Shown here in pieces: positions 10,575 to 22,061 of a DNA stretch of 64,000 nt. Position 1 is the first letter of the stretch; each line of letters opens with the position of its first letter. Under the pieces are notes generated by a model. That model worked only from the letters and a program-made list of their open reading frames with translations. It had not been told where the DNA came from and did not search any database. This DNA comes from Pleodorina starrii (Eukaryota; Chlorophyta; Chlorophyceae; Chlamydomonadales; Volvocaceae), in contig BRXU01000020.1 of the NCBI GenBank assembly GCA_030267565.1, positions 62,001 through 126,000 of the forward strand, given 5' to 3'. Position numbers and translations under genes: made by a program.

Positions 10575-12966
10575 AGAGGACGCGGGTTGGGGGGGGGAGG
10601 GAAGGCGCAGGCGCAGGCGGCAAGCGAAGCGCGGAGGGGACGAGGGAGCAGGCGGATAGGCGGATAGGCGGCGAGGCGGGAGCAGGCGCGGGCGGAAGTG
10701 ACAAGTGTGGATTAGGACTACTACATGGTGCAAAACGGATGACAGGAAAGGGTACCAGGGGGGGTGAGGAGGTAGACTGTGAGCATGGGGAGGGCGGGTG
10801 GGTGGTTAGCAAGCAAGCAGCATGAGCAGCAGCAGCAGCAGCAGTGGGAAGGGGGGAAAAGGCATTCAGAGCGCCGTGCTGCGTGCGGGATGTGGGTTGG
10901 GGTGGGGTGGTGTGGGGGGGGGGGAAGAGCTGGGCTTGTTCGGGGCTATACGGGGATGATAGCTTGGGGGCCGGGGCGCACAGGGGGGCTTGTTTGGTTG
11001 GGGTGTGCACAGGAATCCCGGCAAGCCGGGAGCGGGGGGCGTCATGCGGAGTGTGGGGGAGGAGGGCGAGGGGGTGAGGTGCGAGGGGTACTCAGTTGTA
11101 CACGGGGAGGTGTACATGTGGGCGGTCGACCGACCGACCAACGCATTTTGAGGACGAGTCGGTTAGTTTGCGCAATTAACGGTTACGGTTAACGGCCACG
11201 ACCACGAAGGGATTGCCGAACGGAGTGATGCAGGGTTAGAACGAGAGCTCTGTCTGTCTGTCTGTCTTTTCCAGGGTCGAGCAGGAGCTGCCGCCAGTCA
11301 TGTAGCAGCTCTGGGATCCATCCATCCATCTCTTGCGTTTGACAGTGAGCAGTGTACAACATTACAACATGTTGTACACTGGCTGCTGTACGGCAGTAGT
11401 TCTATGTGTGTTCCCACCCGCAACGGAGTTGCGTCAAGGGGCCGCACATCCGAATCAGAATACCCGCCTGCCTCCCTTGAAGAATAATGAGGAATTATTT
11501 CCGCAATGCCTCTCTACGCGCTCTCTGAATCTGCGACAGAAGCACGCCTAAGATAGCCTGGTTAGTCCAATAGAAGCGTCGAGGTCTGCTCACTCAAGCG
11601 CTGGAAGTGACCGCTTACCAGACCGAGTCGACCAGTAGCCTGGTTTCGGAGAGAGGGGTGAGGCCACGGCTGTCGAGCCGTTCCAAGTCGCCATGGCAGA
11701 CCATTCAACCGGAAACCCGAATACCCATGCAAAGTCGACAGCCTCCGACAGCCCGTTCTCCCACTTCCAATGTGCTCTCGTTTCCACGAGCGAATGACAG
11801 TAGACGGACGGTTACCGGTAGCTCCCCACAGCGCCTCAAGCTCGTCCACAGGAAGCCAATTGCCGACCGAACCAAACGCAGGCTCCGCTGCCGCAGCGCG
11901 CTCAGCACACCACCGTGCACGTGGACAGACACCACGACGCCTCGTAGCCTGAGCGCGGTGGGATGAGGCCATCCGAAAGATGTGCGTCACCTCTTGGCGC
12001 CTTGCGCATTAAAATTTCGCGGTGAAAGACTTCGCTGCTTTACATGCAGCTGCCACGGCGGATTGTAATGTATCGAAAGTAAGGCTCGGGAAGTTGAGAG
12101 CCTGGCGACACCGCCTTACATGAAGGCGGCGGGGGCCCCTGTGAGAGAGTGTCACCAGGTGTCACGACACACTGCGTCTCTGGCACATCGGCATGGGGCC
12201 TGAGAAACTGCAGTCGGTCTGCAGACTGGTACTCGAGCTTGTTGGGCAGGCCTGACCGGGCCTTTCTATCCTTGCCGGGCTTAGGGATCCTGCCGTACTT
12301 GGATCATGAGCGGCACTCAGCTCCCGCTCAGGCAGTGATCGCCGGAGTGACGGCACTCAGATGCCGTCTTCCGGAGTAGATTCCGCGGCGTTCTCCCACC
12401 CTTGGCCGAGGAGGGGTTTCCTGGTGTAGATCGTACAATCCAGGCTTTCGACACGCTGTGTCAATTACGCAGTGTGTCGTGACAAGAGCGCAGATTCGAG
12501 GAAGCCGACAGTGCCGCGGTGATGGGTATGAGTGACGCCTCCGGACGAATGTCCGACTCTAGTGAGAGCAGTCAGGGCACTGCAGTATTTGACCATGGAA
12601 GGCGCATGACACGGTACATTTTGGATGAGTCGTGTAACCGCACCAGCGCTCGTTTCTGCCCGGGGTTACATTGCGCTTTGGCCCTGGAAAATATTTTTTT
12701 GGGTCACCCTCAGGTTTGCCTGTGGCACACTCGCTGACTCACTGCCGCTTCTGTCACGGCTCGTCGACCAACCGAAACGTACCACACGACCGTACAAACT
12801 GAGTAATGTGCGGGCAGAGCGATTAACGGCCTGATCGAATACTGGGAACGAATGCTCGAGATTTGCGCTGTTGCTCTACTTACGGAGCGCAGCTTTGATA
12901 ATTCTGCACTTTACAAACCAAGTGAGGAGGTAGACAGTTGCTTGGTGGACAGCACAAGTCGCCAGA
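10575..12966. other. Gene-poor region between beta-adaptin and ABCF3 genes
   Basis: The first about 600 bases after the stop are G-rich (probable 3' UTR). From about 11150 the sequence becomes visibly more AT-rich and loses the C/T tracts typical of introns. It holds a short CTGT repeat near 11252, an inverted-repeat element at 12160-12484, and open frames of 60-140 codons on both strands with no recognisable family. The ABCF3 promoter and 5' UTR should lie in its last part; no TATA box could be called. Confidence 0.6.
12160..12484. mobile_element. MITE-like element with 18-bp terminal inverted repeats
   Basis: TGTCACGACACACTGCGT at 12160-12177 is matched exactly by its reverse complement at 12467-12484, giving a 325-bp unit with no coding capacity. 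Neither flank shows a clear target-site duplication. Non-autonomous DNA elements of this size are common in algal genomes; the superfamily is not identified. Confidence 0.5.
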
Positions 12967-15900
12967 ATGAGCACACACGATGCCACAATTATAAAAAATG
13001 TAGTGAACGGATTGTTTGAAGGCAAGGGGGACCAGACCATCTTGGACTATATTTGCGGCGTCCTGGAGGACGAGCATTTTGAATTCGGGGAGCAAGGAGA
13101 GGAAGCTTTCGAGGCGATCGGACCCTTTTTGGTAAGCACAAAACGATCAGCAAAACGTTGTTGGAGCTGCACGGCACGACATCACGATTCGCTTCACCTT
13201 GTCCTGCGCGGTTACTCCTTCACACAGCTCGATGGGCACTGCGTCAGCAGCGAAGATGAAGCGCGGGAGGCGTGCCGGGTGCTCGCCGAAAAGTTGTCGC
13301 TGCGTGCTGCAACCATGGCGCCCACTGTGCGGGCCCTCGAGACGGGGCCCGTGCAGCTTTCCAAAGCCGACACCCGGGCGGTCCTGTACAAGGAGGAGTC
13401 ATACCGCCACCTAATCCAGGTGATCAGAGGCTCGCCCTCGCGTTGGCAGCGGGTTCGTTGGGAGGGCAACGGCCAAATCCCCGTCGCTGGCATGCCTGCA
13501 ACCGGGTTTCCATCTTCCCAACCGGGGTGTGTTGCACGAGGGGCGGTGGGAGGAGTACGTTGGGTTACAATGACCGCAGAGGTGGAGCGCGGGAGCTGTG
13601 GACGGCCGGGTACACACATGTGGAATCGTAGGGCGTACGGAAAGTGGAATAATGACCGGCTTGTATGAGGCGGGTGCAGGGTGTATCGACACTGCTGTGT
13701 GTCGCCACACCAGGGTGTGCCTGGCGCGCAGCGGCGGCGGCGGGGGGGCGGGGACGAGGGGTGATTGCTGGAAATGGACCGGCAGGGGCAATGGGTCAGG
13801 AGGCTGCTGCTGCTGGGCTGGGCTGGGCTGGGCTGGGCTGCGCTGGGTTGGGCTGCGGCTGGGCTGGGCTGGGCTGGGCTGGGCTGGGCTGGGCTGGGCT
13901 GGGCTGCTGCTGGGCTGGGCTGGGTTGGGCTGCTGCTGGGCTGGGCTGGGCTGGGCTGGGCTGGGCTGGGTTGGGCTGCTGCTGGGCTGGGCTGGGCTGG
14001 GCTGGGCTGCGCTGGGTTGGGCTGGGCTGGGCTGGGCCAGGGCCAGGGCAGGCGAATCCACACCTCGGCCCGCCCAGCCTTCAGGCTGGCAGGCAGGCAG
14101 GCAGCCAGCCAGCCAATCCCCTCAGCCGCACCGTGCAACGACCTCTCTTGGCTGTGACCCACATCGGGTCTGTCCCCGCCCAAACTCGGATCGCCAAACA
14201 TCGCCGGGGGTTCTGGCCTTAATTGCTTCGCTTGGCTTCGCTTAACTTGCCATCCGAAACATTTCTGCGACCCACACCGCTCCTCTCAGACGCCTTTCGG
14301 CGACGAGGCCAAGCCGGCGCCTCTGAGCGAGAAGGACAAGGCCAAGCTGGACAAGCGGGCGGCGAAGGAAGAGGAGGCGCAGCGCAAGGCGAGCGAGGAG
14401 GGGGTGTGGCGGGGAGGTTTCGGGGCGGCGGCGGGGGGGGGCGCTGTTTATGGCGTGTGTGTGTGGTGTGTGTGTTTTGGGGGTTGAAGGGTGAAAGAGA
14501 CCGAAGAGGCAGAGCTGACTGGCCGGCTTGCGAAAAACTCATTTACGTATTCCGCTCCCGGCCCCTCCACACAAGCCCCTCCACACACATGCACACACAC
14601 CCGCCTACGTCCCTCCGCTGCGGAAATGTTTTTATCCCTCCTCCCCAGCATCGTCCGCAGTGACTCATCCTTGTATAAAGGAGTATATCTCCCTGACCCC
14701 CCCCCTTACACACTCACACACACAACAGGTCCTGGCGGCTCACCAGGCGCGCGCTGCACACTCGCTCAAGGGGGATGTGCCCATCATCATTCGGAACAAG
14801 TGAGGCGGGGAGAGGGGAGCCGGGGGTGGGGTTGCGGCGGCTGGGGGGCGGGGGGGAGCGGACGAGCTCCAGGAAGGGCACGGCCGCCGAAATCTTTCTC
14901 TCCCCTGCTCCGCACCTCCCTCTCCTGGTCCCCGTCCAACATCTTCTCTGTTTCCATGTGATGTTCCCTTGTGGTGGTCCCTTGTGGTGGTCCCTTGTGG
15001 TGGTCCCTTGTGGTGGTTCTGTGCTGTGGTGGTTCTGTGCTGTGGTGGTTCTGTGCTGTGGTGGTTCTGTGCTGTGGTGGTTCTGTGCTGTGGTGGTTCT
15101 GTGCTGTGGTGGTTCTGTGCTGTGGTGGTTCTGTGCTGTGGTGGTTCTGTGCTGTGGTGGTTCTGTGCTGTGGTGGTTCTGTGCTGTGGTGGTTCTGTGC
15201 TGTGGTGGTTCTGTGCTGTGGTGGTTCTGTGCTGTGGTGGTTCTGTGCTGTGGTGGTTCTGTGCTGTGGTGGTTCTGTGCTGTGGTGGTTCTGTGCTGTG
15301 GTGGTTCTGTGCTGTGGTGGTTCTGTGCTGTGGTGGTCCTGTGCTGTGGTGGTTCTGTGCTGTGGTGGTTCTGTCCCTTGTGGTGATCAGGGGCGGCGGC
15401 GGCGCCCGCGACGTGCTGCTGGAGAACTTCAGCCTCAGCAACGGCGGCAAGGAGCTGGTCACGGACGCGACTGTGATGCTGGCCTTCGGGCGGAGATACG
15501 GCCTCATAGGACGGAACGGAACGGGTGGGTGGGTGGGTGGGTGGGTGGGTGGGTGGGTGGGTGGGTGGGTGGGTGGGTGGGTGGGTGGGTGGGTGGGTGG
15601 GTGGGTGGGTGGGTGGGTGGGTGGGCGGATGGGCGGATGGGCGGGTGGGTGGGTGGGGGAGTGGGCGGGTGGGTGGGTGGATGAAAAGAAAATGTCGCAG
15701 CGGAGAAGGAGACGGCGTTAGCGAACGGACCAAGAACCCAGCAATCGTGGTCGTGGGTGGGTGCGTGGGTGGCTGGGTGCGTAGTTGGTTGGTGATTGCT
15801 GGGTCGGCCGGGCGTCGTGGTCGGCCCTTCAAGTTGGCCCTTGCGGTCTTTTGTTGCGCGTCCGTCCACGCCCTGCGCCCGCATACTGCGACCCCATTCG

Positions 15901-18900
15901 TTCAACTCCTGCCCCCCGGGCAAGTATGGCTGTGTCAGGGTTCAGGGTCCGCTCGCGAGCGCCGTCCCCGTCCCTTCGCTGCGGTATATTTTTTCTTGCC
16001 CTCCGGTTTCGCCTCCCTCCCTCCCTCCCTCCCTGCAATCACCGTCATTCTCATACCTCCCTTCCCTCCCCTTCCCTCCCCTGTGGTATCTTCTTTCTTT
16101 CCCTCCCCTCGTGTAGGCAAGACCACGCTGCTGCGCGCGCTGGCGTCGCACGAGATCAAAGGCATCCCCGCGAACTGCCAGGTACGGACGGACGAAGCGA
16201 AGCGAAACGCAGAGCGGGCGCGGCGCAGGGGCGGGGGCGGGGGGCCCACCCCTGTGCAGCGCGGGTGCTGCTGCAGCGGCGCCGCCCTCGCCCCGCGCAG
16301 CGCGAAGCGGGGTGAGGGCAACCCCCGTCCAACCGATTCCGGTATCCCTCTGACGCGACCCGCTGTTACGGTACACTGAGCCTGAGTACGGCGGTCTGTA
16401 TCCGCACTCCCGTACTCGTACTCGTACGGCACTTGTACTTTTCAGGTTCTTCACGTGGAGCAGGAGGTGGTGGGCGACGACACGCCGGTCATTGAGGCGG
16501 TGCTGGCGTGCGATGCGGAGCGGACGGCGCTGCTGCAGGTGCAGAATATGGCGTGTGGTGTTGACGTGGCTGTTGATGTTGTCGTTGTTGTTGTTGTCGT
16601 GGCTGCTATTGTTGCTGTTGTTGTTGCTGTTGTTTCCTCCTCGGGGGGGAGGCGCTTCCTGACACGCAAACCCTCGTGCCCACTCACTCAATCACTCACT
16701 CACTCGCCCGCCCGCCCGCCCGCCACACTGCCCGCCGCTGTCGAGCAGGAGGAGGCCGAGCTGCTCAAGGCGCTCAACCGGGAGAAGAAGGAAGGCGGCG
16801 CGGCAGCGGGAGCCGCCGCCGTCGCCACCGCCGCCACCGCCGCCGCTGACGGCGCCAAGGCCGACAGCAGCGGGGCTGGTGCTGCTGCTGGTGCTGCTGC
16901 GGCGGTCTCAGTGGACGAGGCGGCCATGTCTTCGCGGCTGGTGGCGGTTTACCAGCGGCTGCAGGAGATTGACGCGGACGGTGGGTTCGGGGAGTGGGAG
17001 GCTGGGAGCGCACCCACACTTTCCTTCTCCCCCTCGCTTCCTCTCCCTCCTCCCTGGCTCCCTCCTCTTCACTTTACTCCACTTCCCTCCATTCCACATC
17101 CCTCTGCTTCCTCTCGCCTCGCCTCGCTTTCCCTTCACTACACCACGCCTCGCTTCGCTTCGATTTTGTTTCGCCTCGCTTTCGCTTCACCTCGCCGCGC
17201 CTCGCCTCGGCCTACCCCAACCCCCTCGCTGTACCCCACGCCCGCAGGCGCCGAGGCTCGCGCCGCCTCCATCCTGGCCGGCCTGTCCTTCGATTCGGAC
17301 ATGATGCGCCGCCCCACTCGCACCTTCTCAGGCGGATGGCGCATGCGGGTGGCGCTGGCTCGGGCGCTGTTCGTGGAGCCCGACCTGCTGCTGCTGGACG
17401 AGCCAACAAACCACCTGGACTTGCACGCGGGTGGGAGGGGCCGGGGCTGAGGGGGAGGAGAAGGGGGAGGGGGATAAAAAGAGAAGATACCGCAGCGGAG
17501 ACGGACACGGCGTTAGCGAGCCCGGACCCAGAACCCCGGGGGAGGGGGAGGGGCTGAGGGGGGCGGATGGGCTGAGGGAGGGGCTGGGGAGGGGAGGCGA
17601 GAGTAAGGAAAACGACATCGCATTGTTGCACCCATTCATACAAGCCACCCACCCACCCACCTACCCACCCCGCTCTCCCCCCACCACCACCACCACCCAC
17701 TTCTTGCTGCATTCTTGCAATTTCACTCTTCAAACCCCCCCTCCTGCCCACCACCCCCAGTGCTGTGGCTGGAGGACTACCTGGTCAAGTGGCCCAAGAC
17801 GCTGCTGGTGGTGTCGCACGCGCGGGAGTTCCTCAATGTCGTCGCCACCGACATCCTGCACCTGCACTCGCAAAAGATCATCACGTACAAGGTAGGGAAT
17901 GAGGAGGGGAGGGGAGGGGAGGGGAGGGAGGTGGATTGGAGAAAGATACCGACAGCGAAGGGGGGACGGAGACGGGCGGGGGGCCAATGTCGCACATTCC
18001 GCTTATTCGAACCTCCCTCTTTCCCTTCCTTCCTTCCTGACTGCCTGCCTTATCATATCTTATGATCATATGATCATATCACCCCTCTTCCTTCAGGGCA
18101 ACTACAGCGTGTTCGAGCGGACCATGACGGAGCGTTTGCGCAACGCACGGAAGGCGGCGGAGGCGCAGGAGGCCAAGCGGAAGCACGTGCAGCAGTTCAT
18201 CGACCGGTTCAGGTGCGGGGCGGGGCGGCGCGATGGGGCGGTTGGGATTGGGGGGGGGGGGGAGAGGGGGGTTGATAAAGTAGGAATCGTGGCGGTGCGG
18301 GGCGGGGCGACGCGATGCGATGGGCGGGCTTGGCGGGGCATTGGGATTCGCGGCGGGGGGAGAGAAGGAGGGGAAGGGGCTGATAAAGAAAGTAGGAATT
18401 GTAGCTGGAGACGGAGGCGACGCAGGGCGGACGCCGACCCCTCAATGTGTCCCGTTGCGTTCCGTCCTGGTTCCGTCCTGTCCCGTCCTGGTCCACTCGT
18501 AACTGGACCCTCGGCCCGCCCCCCCCAAAACCCAACCCCGCCCCCAACCCCCCCCCCATCCCCAACCCCGCCCCCAACACTCCCAAAAAAGGTACAACGC
18601 CAACCGCGCCGCTCTGGTGCAGTCGCGCATCAAGGCGTTGGAGAGAATGGCGGAGGTGGAGGTCATGGAGGAGGTGCGTGTGTGCATGTGTGTGTGCGGG
18701 TGTGTATGCGTATGCGTATGTGTATGTGTATGCATATGTGTATGTGTATGCGTAATTGCGTGTGCGTGTGTGTACGGTATGTGTATGTGTATGGGGGGGT
18801 TGGAGGGGCGGTGCAGCGGCGTTGCGTCGCGGCGCTGGAGGCCAGGCGCTGGAGAGAGAGGGCCGAGAGAGGGCAGGGCGCCACGGCAGGGGGGCGGTTC

Positions 18901-21900
18901 AGCGCCGTTCACGTACTTCCGAGGAAAGGGGCGACTGGCAAGGGGCCGTTGGCGTTTTGGCGGAGGTTATCAGTTTACCGTTATTTAAGGACAAAAGGAG
19001 AAAGTCGCTCTTCCCCTCGCTCCACCGCGTGTGACATACAGCCGCGCGCTCTGAAGTACGGTACCCCTGTCACTCGTACCCTATCGTACGACGTTGTACT
19101 GCAGGACCCCGAGTACGTCTTCTCCTTCCCGGAGCCCGAGGGCGCCGCCGCGCCGCCCATCATTGGCTTCAACGACGTGTCCTTTGGCTACCCGGGTGGC
19201 CCCACGCTGTTCAAGTGAGTGAGCCGCCACACGAGGCAGAGGCAGCTGCTGCCGCCGGAGCTGGTTGCCGCCGGGGGCGGTTGCCGCCGAAGGCCGCCGC
19301 TGCGTGCTTGTCGCCGCCGGAGGCGGGGCTGAGTTGTTGTTTGTGCTGCTGGAGCTGAAGCTAGAGAGCGGGAGGGGGAGAGCGGGAGAGCGGGAGCGTA
19401 GTGATGAGAGGATGCTGGCGGGCTCGGGTTGGATTGGATTGGGTTGGGTTGGATTGTTTTGAAGGGGAGGGGTGGGTGGCGCAGCAGGTTCCGTATCCGT
19501 GACCGGCAAACGTGGCTGCGTGGGTGGGGATGGGGCCCGCCTTGCCCTGAGCCGTGGAAAACGAAAGCCATGAAACAATGAAACGGCGGCGCGCTCTCGT
19601 GGCGGCGAAAAGCTGCGCCTGTGACCGTTAGTCAACTCCCAACTACCTCCCAACTGTTAACCGCAGGGACCTCAACTTCGGGTTGGACCTGGAGAGCCGC
19701 TTCGCCATCGTGGTGGGTGGATGTCGGTTTATTGTCTTTATGCATGGGCCGACCTGCCTTGGCCTATCTACCCACCTACCGACCTACCGCCTCCTCTCTT
19801 GACCGTCTGCGGTTCTTACTCTGTATTTTACTTAAACCTCCCTGTTTCTGCGCTCTCGTCCCTCACCTCAGGGCCCCAACGGCATCGGCAAGTCCACGCT
19901 GCTGAACCTCATCTCCGGGAAGCTCCAACCGACCCAGGGGTCAATCACACGCAACACGCGGGTGGGTCGTGGCTGGCTGGCTGGCTGGCTGGCTGGCCGG
20001 GGGGGCGGGGCCGGGGTTGTCGTGAAGCCATGCAATCATGCAGTCACGCTGTCATGTCATGCCTTGACGTGCAGATCATTCGCCACGTCCGCCTTCCGAC
20101 TCAACCCGACTCAACTCAAGCCAAGCCACCCTAAGCCCCCTGCCAACTCTCTCCTGCTCTCCCTGCTGCTCTCTCCTGCTCTCTCCTGCTCGCCCTACTG
20201 CTGCTGCTCTCCCTGCTGTCCCTGCTGCTGCTCTCCCTGCTGCTGCTGTCCAGGTCCGGTTGGCCACCTTCAGTCAGCACCACGTGGATGGACTGGACCT
20301 GGCGCTGACACCGCTGCAGGCAGGGCGGGACAGGGGCGGGGCGGGGCCGAGCGGGGTAGGGCAGTATGCGTGTCTTTGGGGTTTCAGGGTTGTTTTATGG
20401 CCGGGCCGGTCCGGGCCGTGCTGCAGCCACGTCAGCCAAGCACCCTCGGCCTCACCTCACCTCAGCCTGATCCCCCCCCCGTTCCGGCTCCGGCCTTTAC
20501 GTGGATAACCCCTCCGCTTCTGTGATCCTCCCCCCGCTCTCCCCACCCTTTTGTCGGCAGGTCCTCGCCCGGACCTTCCCCGACGCCAAGGAGCCGGAGC
20601 TCCGGGGCCACCTGTCCAGCTTCGGAGTGCCGGCCACGCTGGCAGGTACCGTAGGGCAAGGCAATGTGTGCGGAGAGGGAAGGGAAGGGCAGCGGGCCCA
20701 GCCCCACACAGATATCTTCCCTCCCCCCTTCCCCCCAAAGGATTGCGGTCCGCGTGCCGCGTGTCGGACTTGTCCTTGCTTCCAGCCCACACAGATGTCT
20801 CCTGTGAGACGTTACCGTGCACGGGCTCCGGCCTATACGTGGGATAAGCCCCGCCTCCCTCCCAAAACGATCACGGTCCGCGTGCCGCGTGTCGGACTTG
20901 TTTCGTTTCTTTTCCTTTCGCGGCTCCCCTTTGCGCCGCCGCCCACATTGGCCCCTTGGCGCGTTTCCCTTTCCGTCGGTTACCCCTCCTCGCGCCGGGC
21001 CCCTCACCCACCCAACCCACCCAACCCACACACACACACATACGCACAGGCCAGGCCATGTACACGCTGTCAGGCGGACAGAAGAGCCGCGTCGCGTTCG
21101 CCAAGATGACCTTCACCAAGCCGCACATCCTGCTGCTAGACGGTGAGAGGAGGCGGACGGAACGGAAGGGGGCTTGGGCCTTGGGTCTTAGGGCTTGGGC
21201 TTGGGGTGGATTGGGCCTGAAGGATGGATTGGACCTTAAGGGTGGATTGGGCCTTGGGGCTTGGGCCTTGGGGTGGATTGGCAACCCGACGGCGAACGGA
21301 CCGCTGGTGGTGGTGGTGGGAAGGGGTGAGAAGGATGCGAGAGACGAACTGCAGCGGACCACCCACCCACCCACCCACCCACCCACCCACCCACCCCTTG
21401 TTTGCCGCTCCACCGCCCCCCGCTGTGGTATCTTCATTTCCGCCCCCCGCAGAGCCCAGCAACCACTTGGACATTGACGCCGTCAACGCGCTCATCCAGG
21501 GCTTGGCCACCTTCAAGGGAGGGGTGCTCATGGTGAGAGGCGCTGAGGGGCACTGAGGGGGACCGAGGGTTTTAGGGTTTTATGGTTTTATGGTTTTTAG
21601 GGAGGGTTAGGAGGGGTGCTCATGGTGAGAGGCACTGAGAGGCACTGAAGAGGCACTGACAGGGACCCAGGAGGAGCGCCTCCTCACTCGCCCCTCGGCA
21701 AGCAGTGCGCTTACTTCGGTGCGCTCTTGCCACATTCTCCGTTGTTATTGTATGTTATTACCGTGGCGCGCTCTGAAGGCTCTCGCTTCACCTCACCCGC
21801 TGTTCGGCTGTACCCCCCACCCACCCGCTGTCACTCCCCCCGCTTCCCGCTTCCCCCCGGCGACCTTTCGAAACCCACCTCCTGCCCTCCCTCCCCCCTT

Positions 21901-22061
21901 CCCTCCGGAAATTCGTCGTGCAGGTGAGTCACGACCAGTTCCTGATCGAGAGTACGGTGGATGAGCTGTGGATGTGCGAGGAGGGCCGCGTGACGCCCTT
22001 CCACGGCACCTTCGAGGAGTACAAGGCGCGACTGAGGGCCATGAACAAGGGCAGCGCGTAA
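12967..22061 (+). CDS. ABCF3: ABCF3/GCN3-type (GCN20-like) twin-ATPase protein
   Basis: Soluble ABC-F protein with two nucleotide-binding domains and no membrane segments, related to yeast GCN20 and Arabidopsis ABCF3/GCN3, a family linked to ribosome-associated stress signalling. About 755 residues are assembled from exons 12967-13131, 13228-13419, 14290-14388, 14729-14799, 15391-15524, 16117-16181, 16446-16538, 16749-16980, 17248-17430, 17761-17891, 18097-18212, 18592-18673, 19105-19214, 19667-19712, 19872-19961, 20254-20319, 20561-20645, 21050-21142, 21453-21532 and 21924-22061; phases close throughout. NBD1 has Walker A GRNGTGKTT split by an intron, signature [16 protein letters not shown], Walker [13 protein letters not shown] and SHAREFLN (the Ala after His is also found in plant GCN3). 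NBD2 has [31 protein letters not shown] and VSHDQFL. An Ala/Gly-rich insert of about 50 residues lies in exon 16749-16980. The start ATG at 12967 opens the GCN20-type N-terminal domain. Confidence 0.93.
13814..14036 (+). repeat. GGGCT pentamer array
   Basis: About 40 GGGCT units with occasional TGCTGCT and GGGTT variants inside the second ABCF3 intron. The long Ala/Gly/Leu or Pro/Ala/Gln/Ser frames through it are artefacts. Confidence 0.92.
14653..14706 (+). repeat. Family B copy near an ABCF3 3' splice site
   Basis: GTCCGCAGTGACTCATCC, TATAAAGGAGTATATC, TCCCTGACC and poly-C; the acceptor CAACAG is 22 nt downstream. Confidence 0.75.
14966..15388 (+). repeat. Nested 13-bp and 16-bp minisatellite in an ABCF3 intron
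   Basis: Four copies of CCCTTGTGGTGGT lead into about 22 nearly identical copies of a 16-bp unit (GTGGTTCTGTGCTGTG), closing with CCCTTGTGGTGATCAG, which supplies the 3' splice site of exon 15391. Confidence 0.95.
15525..15680 (+). repeat. GGGT tetramer array beginning at a 5' splice site
   Basis: About 30 GGGT units starting at the donor after NGTG of Walker A, followed by GGGCGGAT variants. Confidence 0.93.
15682..15731 (-). repeat. Family A copy, reverse orientation
   Basis: AAAATGTCGCAGCGGAGAAG, then GAGACGGCGTTAGCGAACGG and ACC; pairs with 15956-16000 in the same intron. Confidence 0.8.
15956..16000 (+). repeat. Family A copy, forward orientation
   Basis: GGTCCGCTCGCGAGCGCCG, then TTCGCTGCGGTATA and a T-rich tail, in the intron that splits NBD1 Walker A. 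Confidence 0.75.
17472..17528 (-). repeat. Family A copy, reverse orientation, 42 nt after a donor
   Basis: ATAAAAAGAGAAGATACCGC, then AGCGGAGACGGACACGGCG and TTAGCGAGCCCGGACCC. Confidence 0.75.
18061..18078. repeat. Perfect 18-bp palindrome
   Basis: TATGATCATATGATCATA in an ABCF3 intron, about 19 nt before the acceptor of exon 18097. Confidence 0.8.
18213..18405 (+). repeat. Imperfect tandem duplication starting at a 5' splice site
   Basis: Two copies of a segment beginning GTGCGGGGCGGGGCGRCG and ending with GATAAAG and TAGGAATYGT; the second copy starts at about 18294. Confidence 0.75.
20735..20905 (+). repeat. Direct duplication within an ABCF3 intron
   Basis: CGGTCCGCGTGCCGCGTGTC plus GGACTTGT occurs near 20746 and again near 20873, a period of about 127 bp. 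Confidence 0.8.

Noticed and set aside
11562..11990. 142-codon minus frame and 119-codon plus frame in the spacer after beta-adaptin
   Set aside because: No family resemblance, no convincing start context, and the two frames overlap; kept only as part of the gene-poor region.
13212..14201. 329-codon minus frame rich in PAQPS units
   Set aside because: Complement of the GGGCT array and of a real ABCF3 exon (13228-13419).
14714..15832. 372-codon minus-strand frame with repeated Thr/Gln/Asn/His units, and 230-250-codon plus frames through the same stretch
   Set aside because: Produced by the 16-bp minisatellite and the GGGT array inside an ABCF3 intron; 16 x 3 bases keep all frames open.
17899..19218. 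439-codon plus frame
   Set aside because: Runs through three introns and exons of ABCF3 in a single frame; exon phases and homology show it is spliced.
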